Source of the DNA: Papio anubis
Lineage: Eukaryota; Chordata; Mammalia; Primates; Cercopithecidae
Direction of reading: 5' to 3'
Assembly: GCF_008728515.1 (NCBI RefSeq)
Contig: NC_044978.1
Coordinates: forward strand, 2,747,771 to 2,811,770
Length of the DNA stretch: 64,000 nucleotides
The notes under the pieces were generated by a model that did not search any database, was not told where the DNA came from, and saw nothing but the letters and a program-made list of their open reading frames with translations. Position 1 is the first letter of the stretch. Every line of letters starts with the position of its first letter. The position numbers and the translations under genes were made by a program. Below are positions 1 through 11,461 of this stretch, piece by piece.

Positions 1-2489
1 TACCATAATTGTCAGTATTGCAAAGTGAGAATTGATCCCAAATATATATTTTCTATTCTTAAATTAATACCTATCTCACCTGTTGCAAAATGCTGTGAAA
101 AATTATACTTTACAATGTGTGGACATAACATACTCAAGTCAAGGCAGGTTCCCAGTCTATCCTCACATGTCACAACGAACTGGGTTCATAGGACATGCAA
201 CCGATAATTGCTGCAGTCTGTTGTTGTCTTTTGTTTAAAGATGGATAGGTTAACAAGGGCGCATTTTCTGTTTTCATGCCAGCGTACTACCAAACTTATT
301 CACTAAGTGTTTAAAATGCAGTCCTAAGAAAAACAAAAATTATCATTATTTTGCCAAGACTCAAATGGCCCCTCTGTATTGACCACTTTTGATCCCCTTT
401 GATTAAAAATAAAAATCAGATATTTGATTGAAATTGAACTGCATTCCTTTGTTCTTTTGTCTGTTTTGCTTTTTCTGGTTTTATTCTCTCTATACCCCGC
501 CGAAAGTGATGGGCATTGAGCTACAGTAGAATTGCGTGATACTGAGAACAGGGAAGCATCTTGGAAAAAGGCACAGCTAAGCAACACGCAACTTCCCCTC
601 TTAGTCTCACGTAACTGAGCAAACTACCCACTCGCAAAATAATTGGACCTAATATGATTGTCTCAAAACACCTGCCTAACAAAATCATGGTACTTCCTAA
701 TGCAATAATATTTAATAACCACCACAGTCCTTGTCTATTCTTAGGTACTCTGTGACTTCTTTTCAACATTATTTTTATTTCCAGTTATTCAAGGTAGCCA
801 AAGATGTGTGTTCCAAAAACAGACTGCCACAAAAAATGGTGGGGACAATACTAAAAACATTGACTGGAAAAACCTGAAAAGATAAACATTTTGGAAAAGG
901 TTGAAAATGAGTTGAAATGTTCCAAAATAGATAACATAATGATGAAATGCCATGTGACGTTCAGCAAGTCTCAGTTTTTCTATTTCTTATTTTGTTCTGG
1001 CCCAATCAGGAAATATAAGGGAATCCAGAACAAATGTGCTGTCACTCATCCTCACTCTATTCCTGGGTCTGATGGTCCTTTGATATGTTTCTTGCTACTT
1101 GGAGAAACTCTGTGTGCCCTAAACAGTTTTCAGCTAACCTGTAACATGTTGTGGGGGTGGGGCTGACTCTGACTCTGGCACTGTGGTGCCTGAGTTGCTG
1201 AAGCCTGGCCACAGAGAGCGGCCCTGCCCTGCCTGTCCTGTGCAAAAAGGAGAGACCAGGTGGCTGCCTGCACCCACTTCTCCTCTGTGCTTGTTTTCCC
1301 CATTCACCTTCTGTTATTGCTACACCTTGTTTTGCTTAGTGGTGCTGTTGAAATTAGGTAGTATAAGCCCTAAGAATACCTCTTTTTTTTTTTTTTTTTT
1401 AAGCTGGCTGTGCACATTGCAACAAATTGTGATACTTTGCTAGATGAAAAATAAACCCTGGCCAATAGGTATGTTTTACCAATTCTTAAACTAAAGGAAT
1501 GTATTTTTTTCTTTAAAAAAAATCCCAAAAATAATGTAAGCAGAATTAAGATTATATTTATTCTAAAACTATAAGTCAGTCAAGATAGCGTTCAAAAGAA
1601 AGCCAGATTAAATCTATATTGCACTTGCTCTAAGTCCATAGATACCCCAAAGATAATAATAAATAGACTAGAAGAGCTTTGCAAGAGAAGGTGGGCCTGC
1701 AGATTTGCATAAGAAGCTCTCCATTTCCATGCTTCTCATTTGTCCTCATTACACTGAGTCTTGAAATATTATTCATACCTGGGGAAGGGTCTGCTAGCTC
1801 AAAACGGAATTCCCTCACATACCCTTTCCAGCCTCTCCATGCTCAAAGACCGAAACCCATCAAGTCCAGTGGGATGAATCCCTCCTCTCTGACGTTTTCC
1901 ATGATTTTTGCAATTGAAATTCTCTCTCATCTGGGAACTTGCCAAACCAGCCTATCAGTACTGCTTGTGATACACTTTATAATACAGTAAAACTGCATGA
2001 AAAACAGTCATTAACAATCCCTGCATTCCTAATAAGGTCAAGGTTCAAATACTAGAAAGTCCCACCAACAGTCAGCAGTCTTAAAACCAGAGGGATTTTC
2101 CCACCACAAAACAGTAATTCTGGAAGTAAGCAGTTGCTGGTACTTCTCCAGGCGTTGCCTTCCCCATCACAAGACTGGTGAGGCAATCCCGTGCATCATC
2201 TTCTCAGGGGACAGAGTTCAAAGGCGTGAAGCTCTCAATGGCATGGAAGAAGTATCTTCTTGCTCCTTCCCTCTTTTTAGGGAGGCAAAACTTTCCAGCA
2301 GCCCCTACAAGACTTTCCCCTATATCTCATTGCCCAACAAAGGCCATGCCCACCTATAGAACATACCTGTGGAACAGGTGCTGGGCTCACTTAGCCTCAG
2401 ATCAAAGCACTTGGAGTAAATCAGAGTTCTAGCCGGAAAGGAGAGGACGAGGGGTAGGATCATTTGGGGTAGGCAGTTACTGTATCTAA
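1..2489. other. Unassigned AT-rich DNA
   Basis: I recognise no gene or repeat family here. It holds a pure T run at 1383-1400 and scattered short open frames; the longest, 103 codons at 1679-1990 on the + strand, has no recognisable domain and no supporting splice or repeat context. It is most simply single-copy intergenic or intronic sequence, possibly with repeats too old to recognise by eye. Confidence 0.5.
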
Positions 2490-2660
2490 CTTAGGTTAAC
2501 GTATGCAGTACTCACAACAAACCCACAAGGTCAGGGGGGATTTTAACCTTTAGAAAAAGAAAATATTCAAAACAAAATAAGGTTTGAACATGACGAGTAC
2601 GTAGCCCTGGAGCACACGACTAGTTAGGAGTGGAGCAAGCTGAAAATTCCAGTTTCTTTC
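2490..2660 (-). repeat. MIR SINE relic (probable)
   Basis: The stretch reads like the reverse complement of the MIR core: 'ctcacaacaaacccacaagg', then a purine-rich 'ttagaaaaagaaaat' where MIR has the gaggaaactgagg motif, then 'cctggagcacacgactagtt', close to the MIR 'aaggtcacacagctagt' phrase, then 'gagtggagcaagctg'. It is heavily diverged, as expected for a mammal-wide SINE. Boundaries are approximate. Confidence 0.55.
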
Positions 2661-4159
2661 CCTCGAAAGAGTTTCACTCTTAGTATGAAGTTCATGGACT
2701 ATTTCCCCTTTTGACCATTCAATAATTTTACTGACATGGGTAGGTTTGCTTCACCTTCATATGTGTACAAATTGATTGTACAAAACTTTTACAACTCCCT
2801 CGACTCTATTCAGTAAGATATTAATTTCCATAACGATATTTAAAACTGTAAGTAGAATTTATAGTAGAAAGAATAAAGGAACATTATAAAATCATAGACT
2901 TGTATATGATGTAGATAAGGGGCCATGGGTCTTACTGCATTTTAAAATATAAGGCTACTCACCAGTAATACAGCAAGAAAATTATTACTATTAATAATGC
3001 ATAACAATCATACATGACAGCAGTTTCCACAATTCCCACATCTTTTCCTTGAGCCTAATGACGTAGGAAACGAGATATTGTTGATTCTAGCTTTGTTACC
3101 GACTTCCACACTTCACTAGTGATGTGTCTACCAGGTTTTATGATCACCTATGATTACTGAAGATGCCAACACATCCCTAGAGCTGTGGGTGAGTCGGCGG
3201 CGTTTTACAATCAAACGTTTTGAGGCAGATTTGTTTTGCTTACGCTGATGTCAAAATGAGCGTGCTTTCTTAGAGCACATTCTAGCTCATCTAAATACCC
3301 GAGAGAGTCCCTGAAGGAAGCCAGTATTTTTTTTTTTTTTTCAGAAAAACCACAGATGTGATCACCTCCTCATAAAAAATTGACTGTCTTTTGTATAGTT
3401 TTAAATTCTCGTGTTGACTGTTCGATTTTGCAGTTTTTCTTTCTGCTTGGCCAAGGCAAGGAATTCTGTGCACTAAATATTACATTCAAAATTGGAACTG
3501 CTATTGATAACGGCAAGCATTTAGCCAACAATTATTTGTGTAACCGCTTATATTTTTTAAATAAGATTAGTTTCTGTGTTGAATGAGCACTTATGACTCA
3601 GACTTCATCATTAGAATTAATTAAACATCAAGAAAAACCAGCATGCATTCATGAAGAATCAGTGTCTTTTTTTTACTTACATCAAGTCTCATGTTCAAAG
3701 CCTGGATTTATGTAGAATCTCATTTAGCAATATATCTATAATCACTGTTTTTCTACCTTCAAATTGAGCGTAAGTCTGCAGACTGTGCTCTCCTATACCC
3801 AAACATCACAGCTGCTGTAGTTCCTCCAACTCTTTTTTATTCTCTTCTTACCTTTAATTAAAATGCATTAAAGGAAGAAAAAAGAAACAAATGGTTGTAG
3901 AAAGTACCACTTAAATGGAAACGATTGCTCTAAATGTTGCGGTTTAGGAAATCTACGGCATGGTGTGTAGCTTTGCAAGGCGTCAGAGTACATGCAAGAT
4001 AACATAAGTATTATTTATTACGATGTGGAACGGAGTCAGAAGGACTGCTCCTGTGATCTGACTTCCAGATGGAACTTCTCAGAAGATGAGCTCAAACATC
4101 TGAATTTCTCACTTTTTGAAACTATTTGTGTTATAAAATTTAAAAATGCATATACCATG
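2661..4159. other. Unassigned AT-rich DNA
   Basis: No gene or repeat recognised. A T run occurs at 3327-3341 but no Alu or L1 body is attached to it. The open frames here are at most 68 codons and look like chance. Confidence 0.5.
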
Positions 4160-4636
4160 ATATTGGTTTTCTATTGCTGCTATAAAAAATTAGCATGAAG
4201 TTAGTGGTTTAAACAATGCAGCATCAGAACTCTGAAACAGGTCACACAGGGTGAAAAATCCAGGGGCCAGCAGGCTTTCCTTCTTTCCTGGGGCTCTAGG
4301 GCACAGCCCACCTCCTTGCCTTTCTATCCTCTAGGGCTGCTCTGATCCTTGGCTCACCCACTCCTTCCATCTTCAAAGCCAGCAACAGCTGTCAGTCCTT
4401 CTCGCACCGTCTTCTTCTGATGCTGACTCTTCTGTCTATCTCTTCCTTGTCTGATGCCTTCCTCTTCTTCATTTAAAAGATTTGTCATTACAGTTTGCCC
4501 ACCTAGATAATCCAGGATAATCTGAGCATTTAAAGTAAGTAGGTTAGCAAATTTAATTTCATCTGCTACTTCAGTTCCCAGGTTGTGGGGATTAGGACAT
4601 GGACACTTTTGGGAGGCCATTGTTCTGCCAACCACA
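4160..4636 (-). mobile_element. ERVL-type LTR (class III), solo, degraded
   Basis: The sequence runs from 'ttttctattgctgctataa' through 'cttcaaagccagcaacagct' and 'tagataatccaggataatc' to 'gggattaggacatggacac' and ends 'ctgccaaccaca'. I remember these phrases in this order from the reverse complement of an old ERVL-class LTR (MLT2-like; exact subfamily uncertain). Read on the minus strand it begins TGTGG, as an LTR should, so it lies antisense. No internal retroviral sequence is attached, so it is a solo LTR or fragment. Confidence 0.7.
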
Positions 4637-5137
4637 GACATGCACAGATACACCCCACTAGAAGGCAACTGTGAAACAGAGATTGAGAAGGTAATTATTT
4701 TCACCCACAGATGGAATGTATTTAAAGATTAGTGATTGTTGCTGTATTTGAGCGCCTACATCACCTATGGTATACAAATGAGCATGACTTTTTATAACAG
4801 ATATAAAGGGATATTGAGCTCTCATAAAACCAGTCAGGTGTCATATACACAACTCTGCTGCCTCGCTGTCCCAGTTTCTGCCTTACTCCATATGAGGGTC
4901 TGACCAGCACAGCCTCTTCCAAGGAGCAAAAGCATACCCTCATATCGTGCACACACAAACCCACTTACGGACACACATCTACACACCTACTCAGGTCTCT
5001 GGGTCCGTCGTGTCTGAGGGAGAGAACACTTTTTCATCCTGATTTCCAGGGATTTAGCTTTTAGTTGCTGCCACAGAATCCACTTCCCTGTTGTTTCCTG
5101 GGCTGAAGCCCTTCTAATCCCAACGATGCCTGATTTT
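4637..5137. other. Unassigned DNA
   Basis: No recognised feature. A short CA-rich stretch lies near 4950-4990. Confidence 0.45.
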
Positions 5138-5322
5138 GATAAGAAGGTTATGTCTAGACCTGCATTTCAACTCTGATAAGAAGATTATGGCTACACTCAC
5201 ATTTCAATTCTGATAAGAAGGTTATGGCTACACTCGCATTTCAATTCCGATAAGAAGGTTATGGCTACATCCACATTTCAATTCTGATAAGAAGGTTATG
5301 GCTATACGCTGATTTCAAAGTC
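5138..5322 (+). repeat. 37-bp minisatellite, five tandem units
   Basis: Five head-to-tail units start at 5138, 5175, 5212, 5249 and 5286, each beginning 'gataagaaggttatg' and running through 'gctacactc' to 'catttcaattc'. The period is exactly 37 bp. The three central units are nearly identical; the first and last are more diverged, the usual pattern where exchange homogenises the middle. Units are contiguous with no spacers. Confidence 0.95.
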
Positions 5323-5984
5323 CAGGAACTCTACCTCCCTGCCACATGTGTACACACCACGCCTCCTCATTCATGGTTGGTTCACATTCTGAGACTCTCA
5401 TGTCCCATCAGCGTCTGCGTACTGGGATCGGATGGGCTCTTATGGTTGAAGTCTTGTCCCCTCTTCTTCCTGGGCACGAGATTCATTTGCTTCTAAAACT
5501 AAGCTCCAGAATGAGGATTCTATTCCCCACGAATACAATTCCCTATTGTGAATGCCTGGTTTGAACTATAAAATGTCACCAGCTAAATATCCCGTCACTT
5601 CCCCTGACCTTCCTGCTGAGGACTAGTTAGAATTTCTACTTTTGAGAAGCTTGGAAATGACAAGGAGATAGGACAAGGGGCTTAGGGATCTGCTTTGATG
5701 CTGCACTGACAAGCACACGGTTGTCATGCAGACAATCTGCAGTGGCTTGGGAAAGAGGCCAGGGCCCTTCAGCAGCCCTCTCCCCTTCACTGTCTCTGCC
5801 TCCTTCTACTGTCATAAGTCCCAGGTGCAGACACATAACCTAAACTCTTTTTAGTCTCTTTGGTCTACCGTGATCTTAACTCTCACCAGATCTTAACTCT
5901 CAGACTTCAAGACATTCTAATGATAATGAAATCATGATTACAACACCCGTAGCTTAGAATACGCGTGCAGTTCTATGTGCACTA
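5323..5984. other. Unassigned DNA
   Basis: No recognised gene or repeat. A small internal repetition, 'gatcttaactctcaccagat' followed by 'cttaactctcagac', lies at about 5871-5903. Confidence 0.45.
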
Positions 5985-6150
5985 AGAAGCATTCCTATCA
6001 CTGACCCATGATATCTTGTCCAATCCTCACAAAATTCCATGAGATACATGAGTGTTTGTCTCTATATTAAAGGCGAAGAAATAGAATTAGAGAGATTAAT
6101 TTGCCCAGCTAAAAAATGATGGAGCTAATATTTGAGGCCTAATCTCAGAT
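5985..6150 (-). repeat. MIR SINE relic (probable)
   Basis: Reads as reverse-complement MIR: 'gtccaatcctcacaaaattc' corresponds to the MIR 'taatcctcacaacaaccc', 'aaaggcgaagaaatagaatt' to the 'cagatgaggaaactgagg' block, and 'tttgcccagct' to 'cttgcccaaggtcacacagct'. An Alu is inserted just downstream. Confidence 0.6.
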
Positions 6151-6166
6151 TTCAGAACCGAGATTC

Positions 6167-6424
6167 AATTTTTTATTTTTTTTTTATTTTTTTGAGACAG
6201 AGTCTCACGCTGGCGCCCAGGCTGGAGTGCAGTGACGCGAGCTTGGCTCACTGCAAGCTCCGCCTCCCGAGTTCATGCCATTCTCCTGCCTCATCCTCCC
6301 GAGTAGATGGGACTACAGGCGGCCTCCACCACACCCGGCTAATTTGTGTGTGTGTGTGTGTGTGTGTGTGTATTTTTAGTAGAGACAGGGTTTCATTGTG
6401 TTAGCCAGGATGGTCTCGATCTCT
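6167..6424 (-). mobile_element. AluY/S element, 5-prime truncated, with internal TG expansion
   Basis: On the + strand it reads T-rich tail, 'gagacagagtctcacgctgg', 'ggctggagtgcagtgacg' and so on to 'ggatggtctcgatctc', where it stops short, so the 5-prime end of the Alu is missing. Target-site duplications are 6153-6166 (cagaaccgagattc) and 6425-6438 (cagaatcaagattc), 12 of 14 identical. Between the monomers the usual 'aattttttgtatttt' is replaced by a TG dinucleotide run. Confidence 0.95.
6345..6371 (+). repeat. (TG)n microsatellite inside Alu
   Basis: About 13 uninterrupted TG units sit where the antisense Alu normally has a T-rich linker before 'tatttttagtagagac', so the repeat arose by expansion within the Alu after or during insertion. 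Confidence 0.95.
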
Positions 6425-6438
6425 CAGAATCAAGATTC

Positions 6439-6805
6439 TGAAATTGCTATGCAACACTGCCTCCAGTGCCATTTAATTATAGTCCCATTGGAAATAACGA
6501 GCCAAAGTCCCATGAGTCATAATAGGTGACAGTATCTGGATTATTCAAAGAAACACAATGTGTTTGGGGAGGAGTTGTTAGAAAGGTGGCATGAGCACCT
6601 CCTCCTGTCCTTGCCTCCCAGGACAATTATTTCACCTCTTTGGGTTTCTCTTTGGGGGCAGGAGGATTGACACCCCTAATATTTGAAGTTCCCTTTAGTA
6701 CTAACATTTTATAATACAATAAACGACGCTGATCAGCAAGTAATGACTATCTAATTTCTGCTTTTCATAAACTTACAATTTATTTTTCGAGACTACAGGG
6801 CTTTC
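6439..6805. other. Unassigned DNA between two Alus
   Basis: No recognised gene or repeat in this short interval. Confidence 0.4.
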
Positions 6806-6818
6806 AAAGAGACTCTCA

Positions 6819-7120
6819 GGACTGAGCGCGGTGGCTCACACTGTAATCCCAGCACTTTGGGAGGCCAAGGCGGGCAGATCACCTGAGCTTAGCAATTGGA
6901 GACCAGCCTGGACAACATGGTGAAACCCCATCTCTACTAAAAAATACAAAAATTAGCCGAGCGTGGTGGTGGGCCCCTGTAATCCCAGCTACTCGGGAGG
7001 CTGAGGCAGGAGAACTGCTTGAACTCAGGAGATGGAGGTTGCAGTGAGCTGACACGGTGCCACTGCACTCCAACCTGAGAGACAGAGTGAGACTCCATCT
7101 CAAAAAAAAGGAAAAGAAAA
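6819..7120 (+). mobile_element. AluS-type element, full length
   Basis: Sense-strand dimeric Alu: 'gagcgcggtggctcacac', 'cccagcactttgggaggcc', middle A-rich linker, 'gggaggctgaggcaggag', 'cactgcactccaacctga' and an A-rich tail. Perfect 13-bp target-site duplication aaagagactctca at 6806-6818 and 7121-7133. 'tcacctgagcttagcaattgg' and 'ggacaacatggtgaaacc' fit an S-type rather than a Y-type copy. Confidence 0.95.
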
Positions 7121-7133
7121 AAAGAGACTCTCA

Positions 7134-7624
7134 TGTTCCCCCAAAAAGGCTGCAGTGGCTGTGACGGTGAAGTGTGAGCCTCTGGTCCTCCTGGTATGGT
7201 GCTCTCATAGCCACACAGATGCACATGGCAGAACTAAACAGACTCGAGAAACCTGTGTTTATTTATGTGTAGGAGACGAGACCAATTTCTTCTTTGGATC
7301 ATGGACATTTCTTTGGGGATCTCATAACGGTATCTCATATTTTGATTCTTAGAGAATTCTAGAGCACTTACTGAATTTTTAGTACATTGGTTTTGGGGCT
7401 TAATACCTTGCTTACATAAATGAATTTATAGCGTGGCTATGGGGAAGAAAATCGTATTTATTACACAATGAGTTTTGTTCTTTCGGTAATACAAAAGGAG
7501 TTACACGGGCAGAATTTACTCCGTCTTAAATAATGTGCTCACCTTAAAACAGCTGAAGAATGTCAAACTCCTTCGGCAGGTAAATCCACTAAAAATGTTA
7601 TCTTTCTGAGAATTTAAGTCACGG
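7134..7624. other. Unassigned DNA
   Basis: No recognised gene or repeat. Confidence 0.4.
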
Positions 7625-7740
7625 CCATAAATATGTACTAAACACAAATTATGTACCAGGCTTCGCTCTAGGCACCTGGGATGTATGTGAGTGTACAAAA
7701 GAGAAGAATGACTCCTGTCTGATAAGTTTCATGTTTCAGG
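7625..7740 (-). repeat. L2 (LINE2) 3-prime fragment
   Basis: 'gtaccaggcttcgctctagg' followed by 'cacctgggatgtatgtgag' resembles the reverse complement of the L2 3-prime end ('gtgccaggcactgtgctagg', 'cgctggggatac'). Diverged, boundaries approximate. Confidence 0.55.
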
Positions 7741-7924
7741 ACAGAGCAACACACTCAGGCAGCCTTGGATGAAGAGCTGTGCCCTGCAGATGCTCCATGC
7801 AGGAAGGAAGAGGCGGCAGGCTGCCCTTTCGTGGTCTCGCTCTTCCCTGCACCTGTTTCTCCCTTGGCTTCTATTGCACTTCGTAATTGATCTTCTCATG
7901 TGTTTGTTCATTATCAATCGCCAC

Positions 7925-8045
7925 ACTAGCCTGTAAGTTTTAAAAACACAAGTAATTTATCTATGGTGGCCACTGATGCAAATTCCTGTCCTAAAACAGT
8001 GACTGGCACACCACGGATACCCAAGAGTTATTTGTTGAAGAAATG
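7925..8045 (+). repeat. L2 (LINE2) 3-prime end relic
   Basis: 'tagcctgtaagttttaaaa', 'aaaacagtgactggcacac' and the terminal 'gttatttgttgaagaaatga' match the sense-strand L2 3-prime end (gaatgtaagctcc, acagtgcctggcacatag, aaatatttgttgaatgaatg). It faces away from the antisense fragment just upstream, so the two are separate copies. Confidence 0.65.
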
Positions 8046-8231
8046 AGTAAGTGCCTCTTTTCACTCACTCCTGGCTGCTCTTCCACTGGGCTTCAGCCCT
8101 CCTCGGTGGTCTGAGTCTTCTTTAGAACGTGATCAATGAAGGGAAACTATTAGCATTTTGTACATGTGGGTCACATGGCCTTTATTTCTTCATCCATAAA
8201 ATAAGTGTAATAATGGTTTTTGTTAGCAATA

Positions 8232-8782
8232 TACTCAATATACTGCCATGTAACAAATGCCTTCAAAATACAGAGGCTTAAATGATTAAAAAAAAAAAAA
8301 ACTTATTATTTCACATTGTTTCTATGGGTCTGGAGTCTGGGAGTGGCTTAGCTGGATGGTTCCAGGATCTACCTGTCAGGGTCTCTCTTTGACATTGCCT
8401 TGAGGAAAGTGGTAAAGCTGAAGTCACATTAAGGCTTGCCTGGGGCTGGAGGATTTGCTTCCAGGTGGCTCCCTCACTGCTTGGCACATTAGTGCGAGTG
8501 GTGGACAGGAAGCCTTGATTCCTCGATGTGCGGTCTTCACGGAACTGCTTGCGGGTCCTAGTGACATGGCACCTGGCCTCCCTCTGAGAGTTATCCAAGG
8601 GAAATCATGGCAAAAGCCATGATGGCTTTTATGACCTGGCATTGGAGGCCACATGCCATCATTTCTACAATATCCTACAAGTTACAGAAGTCAGCCCTGT
8701 TCACTCTGAGAGGGGACTAATTCAGGGAGCAAATACCAGGGGCAGGAGATCCCCGGGAGCCACCTTTGAGGCTGCCTACCAT
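8232..8782 (-). mobile_element. ERVL/MaLR-type LTR, solo, degraded
   Basis: Starts with 'ctgccatgtaacaaatgcc', passes 'tttctatgggtctggagtct' and 'gggagtggcttagctgga', and ends 'gaggctgcctaccata'. The order matches the reverse complement of an old LTR whose consensus reads 'cataacaaattac', 'tctgtgggtcaggaatctgg', 'ggcttagctggg', 'ggctgcctaccaca'. Subfamily not assigned. It belongs to the same family as the split LTR at 43207-47462. The A run at about 8287-8301 is internal. Confidence 0.65.
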
Positions 8783-10334
8783 AGATACTAAGTAGGAGGT
8801 TGTCTGTACTTAAACAAATAGTGTACGTGAAGTACCTGGCATGGTGCCGGAGGCAGTTAGGAAATGTCAGCTCCTCTTAGTTGCTCAGGCTTTGTTGAGC
8901 TTTTTTCATTTTATTAAAAGATTATCTCCGTGGAATCTGTACAAGTTGGCATTTGTCTATGGAGCTGATAGAACTTTCTCATTCATTCATTCAACAAGTC
9001 TGCTGTCCTTAGATGTTGTGGAACAATGACAACCTTATCCACCTAAAATGTAAATTCCTGGCATGAAGTACATGATGAAATAATGACCCCCAAATTTCTG
9101 GCCTGTCCTTGTGGTCAGAATGCTCTATTTCTTCACACCTGTGCAATGATACGATCTCCTGGCATCCCAGAGCAAATCTGGGGTGTGTCAGTGGTAAATC
9201 ACTTGGGAACTTGACAACTTTGACCCTTTCAGCATTAATTAGTCAACATTAGTTGCTGCCATGCCTCCAATCTTTCTACATGCAGCGAGAAATCTATCAT
9301 GCCCTTAGCCTGGGCGTAGAGAGAGCAATGTGCTGCAGAGCACTCAGTGGCCTGTGGGACTGGGCGTGACTAATACGGATTTGTGCAGAAATAAAAAGGG
9401 ATGAAGAAGAGGATGTGAACAATTCTGTAACTGGGAACTGAAGACTAAGCTTGGGACATAGTGGGAATAAAACCCTTCTAAAATGAATTTTTCACTGAAC
9501 CAGAAATAAATTAGTAGGAAAAGAAGAAATTTTGCAAACGTCATTTGTCTTGGTTTCTTCACATTTTGGGCTGCTTAAGAGACTCTTTCCTTTAAGCATT
9601 CCTTTGCACATTGAAGAAAATAACCATAAGCTTCCCCCAAGGCCAGTACCTGTTCAGTTCTGTATTGCCAGCAAGTAATGCCACGGGTGTAAAGGTCTCA
9701 CCCCAGGGAGCTGGCTGATTAGACTTCGGCTGGAATGCTGGGAGAAGCAGGATGCTGAGTCAATACGAAGTACCAAGTTTAATTTGATGTTTTCCACACA
9801 CAATCAAAATTGTGGCTTTTCCTAACTGTAGAGCTATTGGTTCCTCTGCTTTCTTTTATGGGTTCCCTGTAGAGTGTGTGTTATGCTTTGATATTTGAAA
9901 TTGATCGTGCAGGTTCCATTTCAAGGGTGATAATAAACCTAGCTCAAAAGTTGGGGTTAGCAAAGGGACTGTTAACCTTTCTTCTAATATTGTCAATTTA
10001 TTTTGCCTTGTGGCTCAAACTGATTCCCAGTATGATCTGCTGATAACTTTGATTTAAATATAGCTATAGATGAAGAATATAAAAGTGGAAGAAAAATTGT
10101 TGTCTGAATTTTTGTGAGGAAATGTCCCACATTATGTCCAAATTATTAATACAACATTTTTTCATTAAATAATGTATATGTAAATGAATATCTTTCATTA
10201 TCTGTCATTCAGATATGAACACATATAGAACATCCTACTTCTCATTTACTTATGAGGGCAAACATCAACATACTAAGAAATCTGAAGTAATTTTAAGATC
10301 AAAATGATTCTTGCCGTGGTATGGTAATAAGAAG
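8783..10334. other. Unassigned single-copy-looking DNA
   Basis: No recognised gene or repeat. Open frames here are at most 72 codons. Confidence 0.45.
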
Positions 10335-10500
10335 TTAAGCTTTGGAATTAGATAAACCAGATTTCCTGCCTTACCTCGGGCAAGTAACTTAATTCCAGCC
10401 TCAATTTCTCTAACTGCCAAAAGAAATGAGAATTCCTGCCATTTAGTTCTGTGAAGGTTAAACTGGTTATACCCATGACACCTAGAACAGTGCTAGGTGA
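10335..10500 (+). repeat. MIR SINE relic
   Basis: Sense-strand MIR landmarks in order: 'aagctttggaattagataaa' (MIR 'ggactctggagccagac'), 'gggcaagtaacttaattcc' (very close to the core 'gggcaagttacttaacctc'), 'cctcaatttctctaactgcc', 'tgaaggttaaactggttata' and 'ctagaacagtgctaggtga'. Confidence 0.75.
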
Positions 10501-11173
10501 ACGTTGACTAAAATGAGAATTCTTCTCTCTCTTTTCCTATACAGTTCTTACAAAATAACTGACAGTTTTATTGTTGTTTAGTTCTAATTTTTTCAATCTG
10601 GATCTAAAGGAGTCCAGGTATATTCTTATTTGCTACAAAAGATTTCCTTTAAATGATACACTGGCAAGGTGACAGGTGAATGGTCTGGTTGGGAAATATG
10701 TATCTGAACATTTTCTTGTCATCTTCAAATGTGGATGCAATTGGATTACAACTGGTTCCACACTAACAAAATCGTTTACAGTAATTATAGCTGTTCTTTA
10801 ATATGGCAGCTTTCACTGGATGCCTCATGACTTGTAATTACCTGAACTGGAAGTCCAAGTAAATTTCATTATTATAATTTTAAAAGTCTTTATGTCCAGA
10901 ATAATTGGTTAGTCATAAAAACCATAAATTATTTAACACAAGATTTTCGAAAGAGTGAGATTTGACAATTCTTATACATTCCCCCACTGCAAACAAAAAA
11001 CAACATATATGTGATATAAGACTTGTGTCTTGATAAGTTGCATCCATTCTCAGTCATTATATACCTGGTGTTAAGTTTCCAAAATTAGGATTAAAACTGT
11101 ACCCAACGGGGACCACATGGGAACATCAGACCCTAGAGCAGCTTGTCATTACTGTTACTTCGAAATCCCTAAC
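10501..11173. other. Unassigned AT-rich DNA
   Basis: No recognised gene or repeat. Confidence 0.4.
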
Positions 11174-11461
11174 TGGGCAGGGCACAATGGCTGAACGCCT
11201 GTAATCCTAGCACCTTGGGAGGCCAAGACAGGCGGATTGTCTGAACTCAGGAGTTCGAGACCAGCTTGACCAGCATGGTAAAACCCTGTCTCTACTAAAA
11301 CACAAAAAATCAGCCGAGCTTAGTGGTGTGTGTTTGTAATCCCAGCTACTCAGGAGGCTGAGCCATGAGAATTGCTTGAACCTGGGAGGCAGAGGTTGCA
11401 GTGAGCTGAGATCACGCCACTGCACTCCAGCCTGACTGACAGCAAAATTCTGCAAAAAAAG
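11174..11461 (+). mobile_element. Alu element (S/J type) with abnormal 3-prime flank
   Basis: Sense-strand Alu, about 10-15% diverged by eye: 'ggcacaatggctgaacgcc', 'tagcaccttgggaggccaa', 'gagttcgagaccagcttgac', 'cactgcactccagcctgac'. The tail is a very short A run followed by GGAA repeats and then the anomalous CpG-dense block. I can find no target-site duplication; the expected copy of the left flank (around 'cgaaatccctaac') is absent from the right side, which suggests the right flank is altered or misassembled. Confidence 0.9.

Noticed and set aside
5138..5322. Possible CRISPR-like array
   Set aside because: The 37-bp units are contiguous with no spacers and the genome is a primate; it is a minisatellite.
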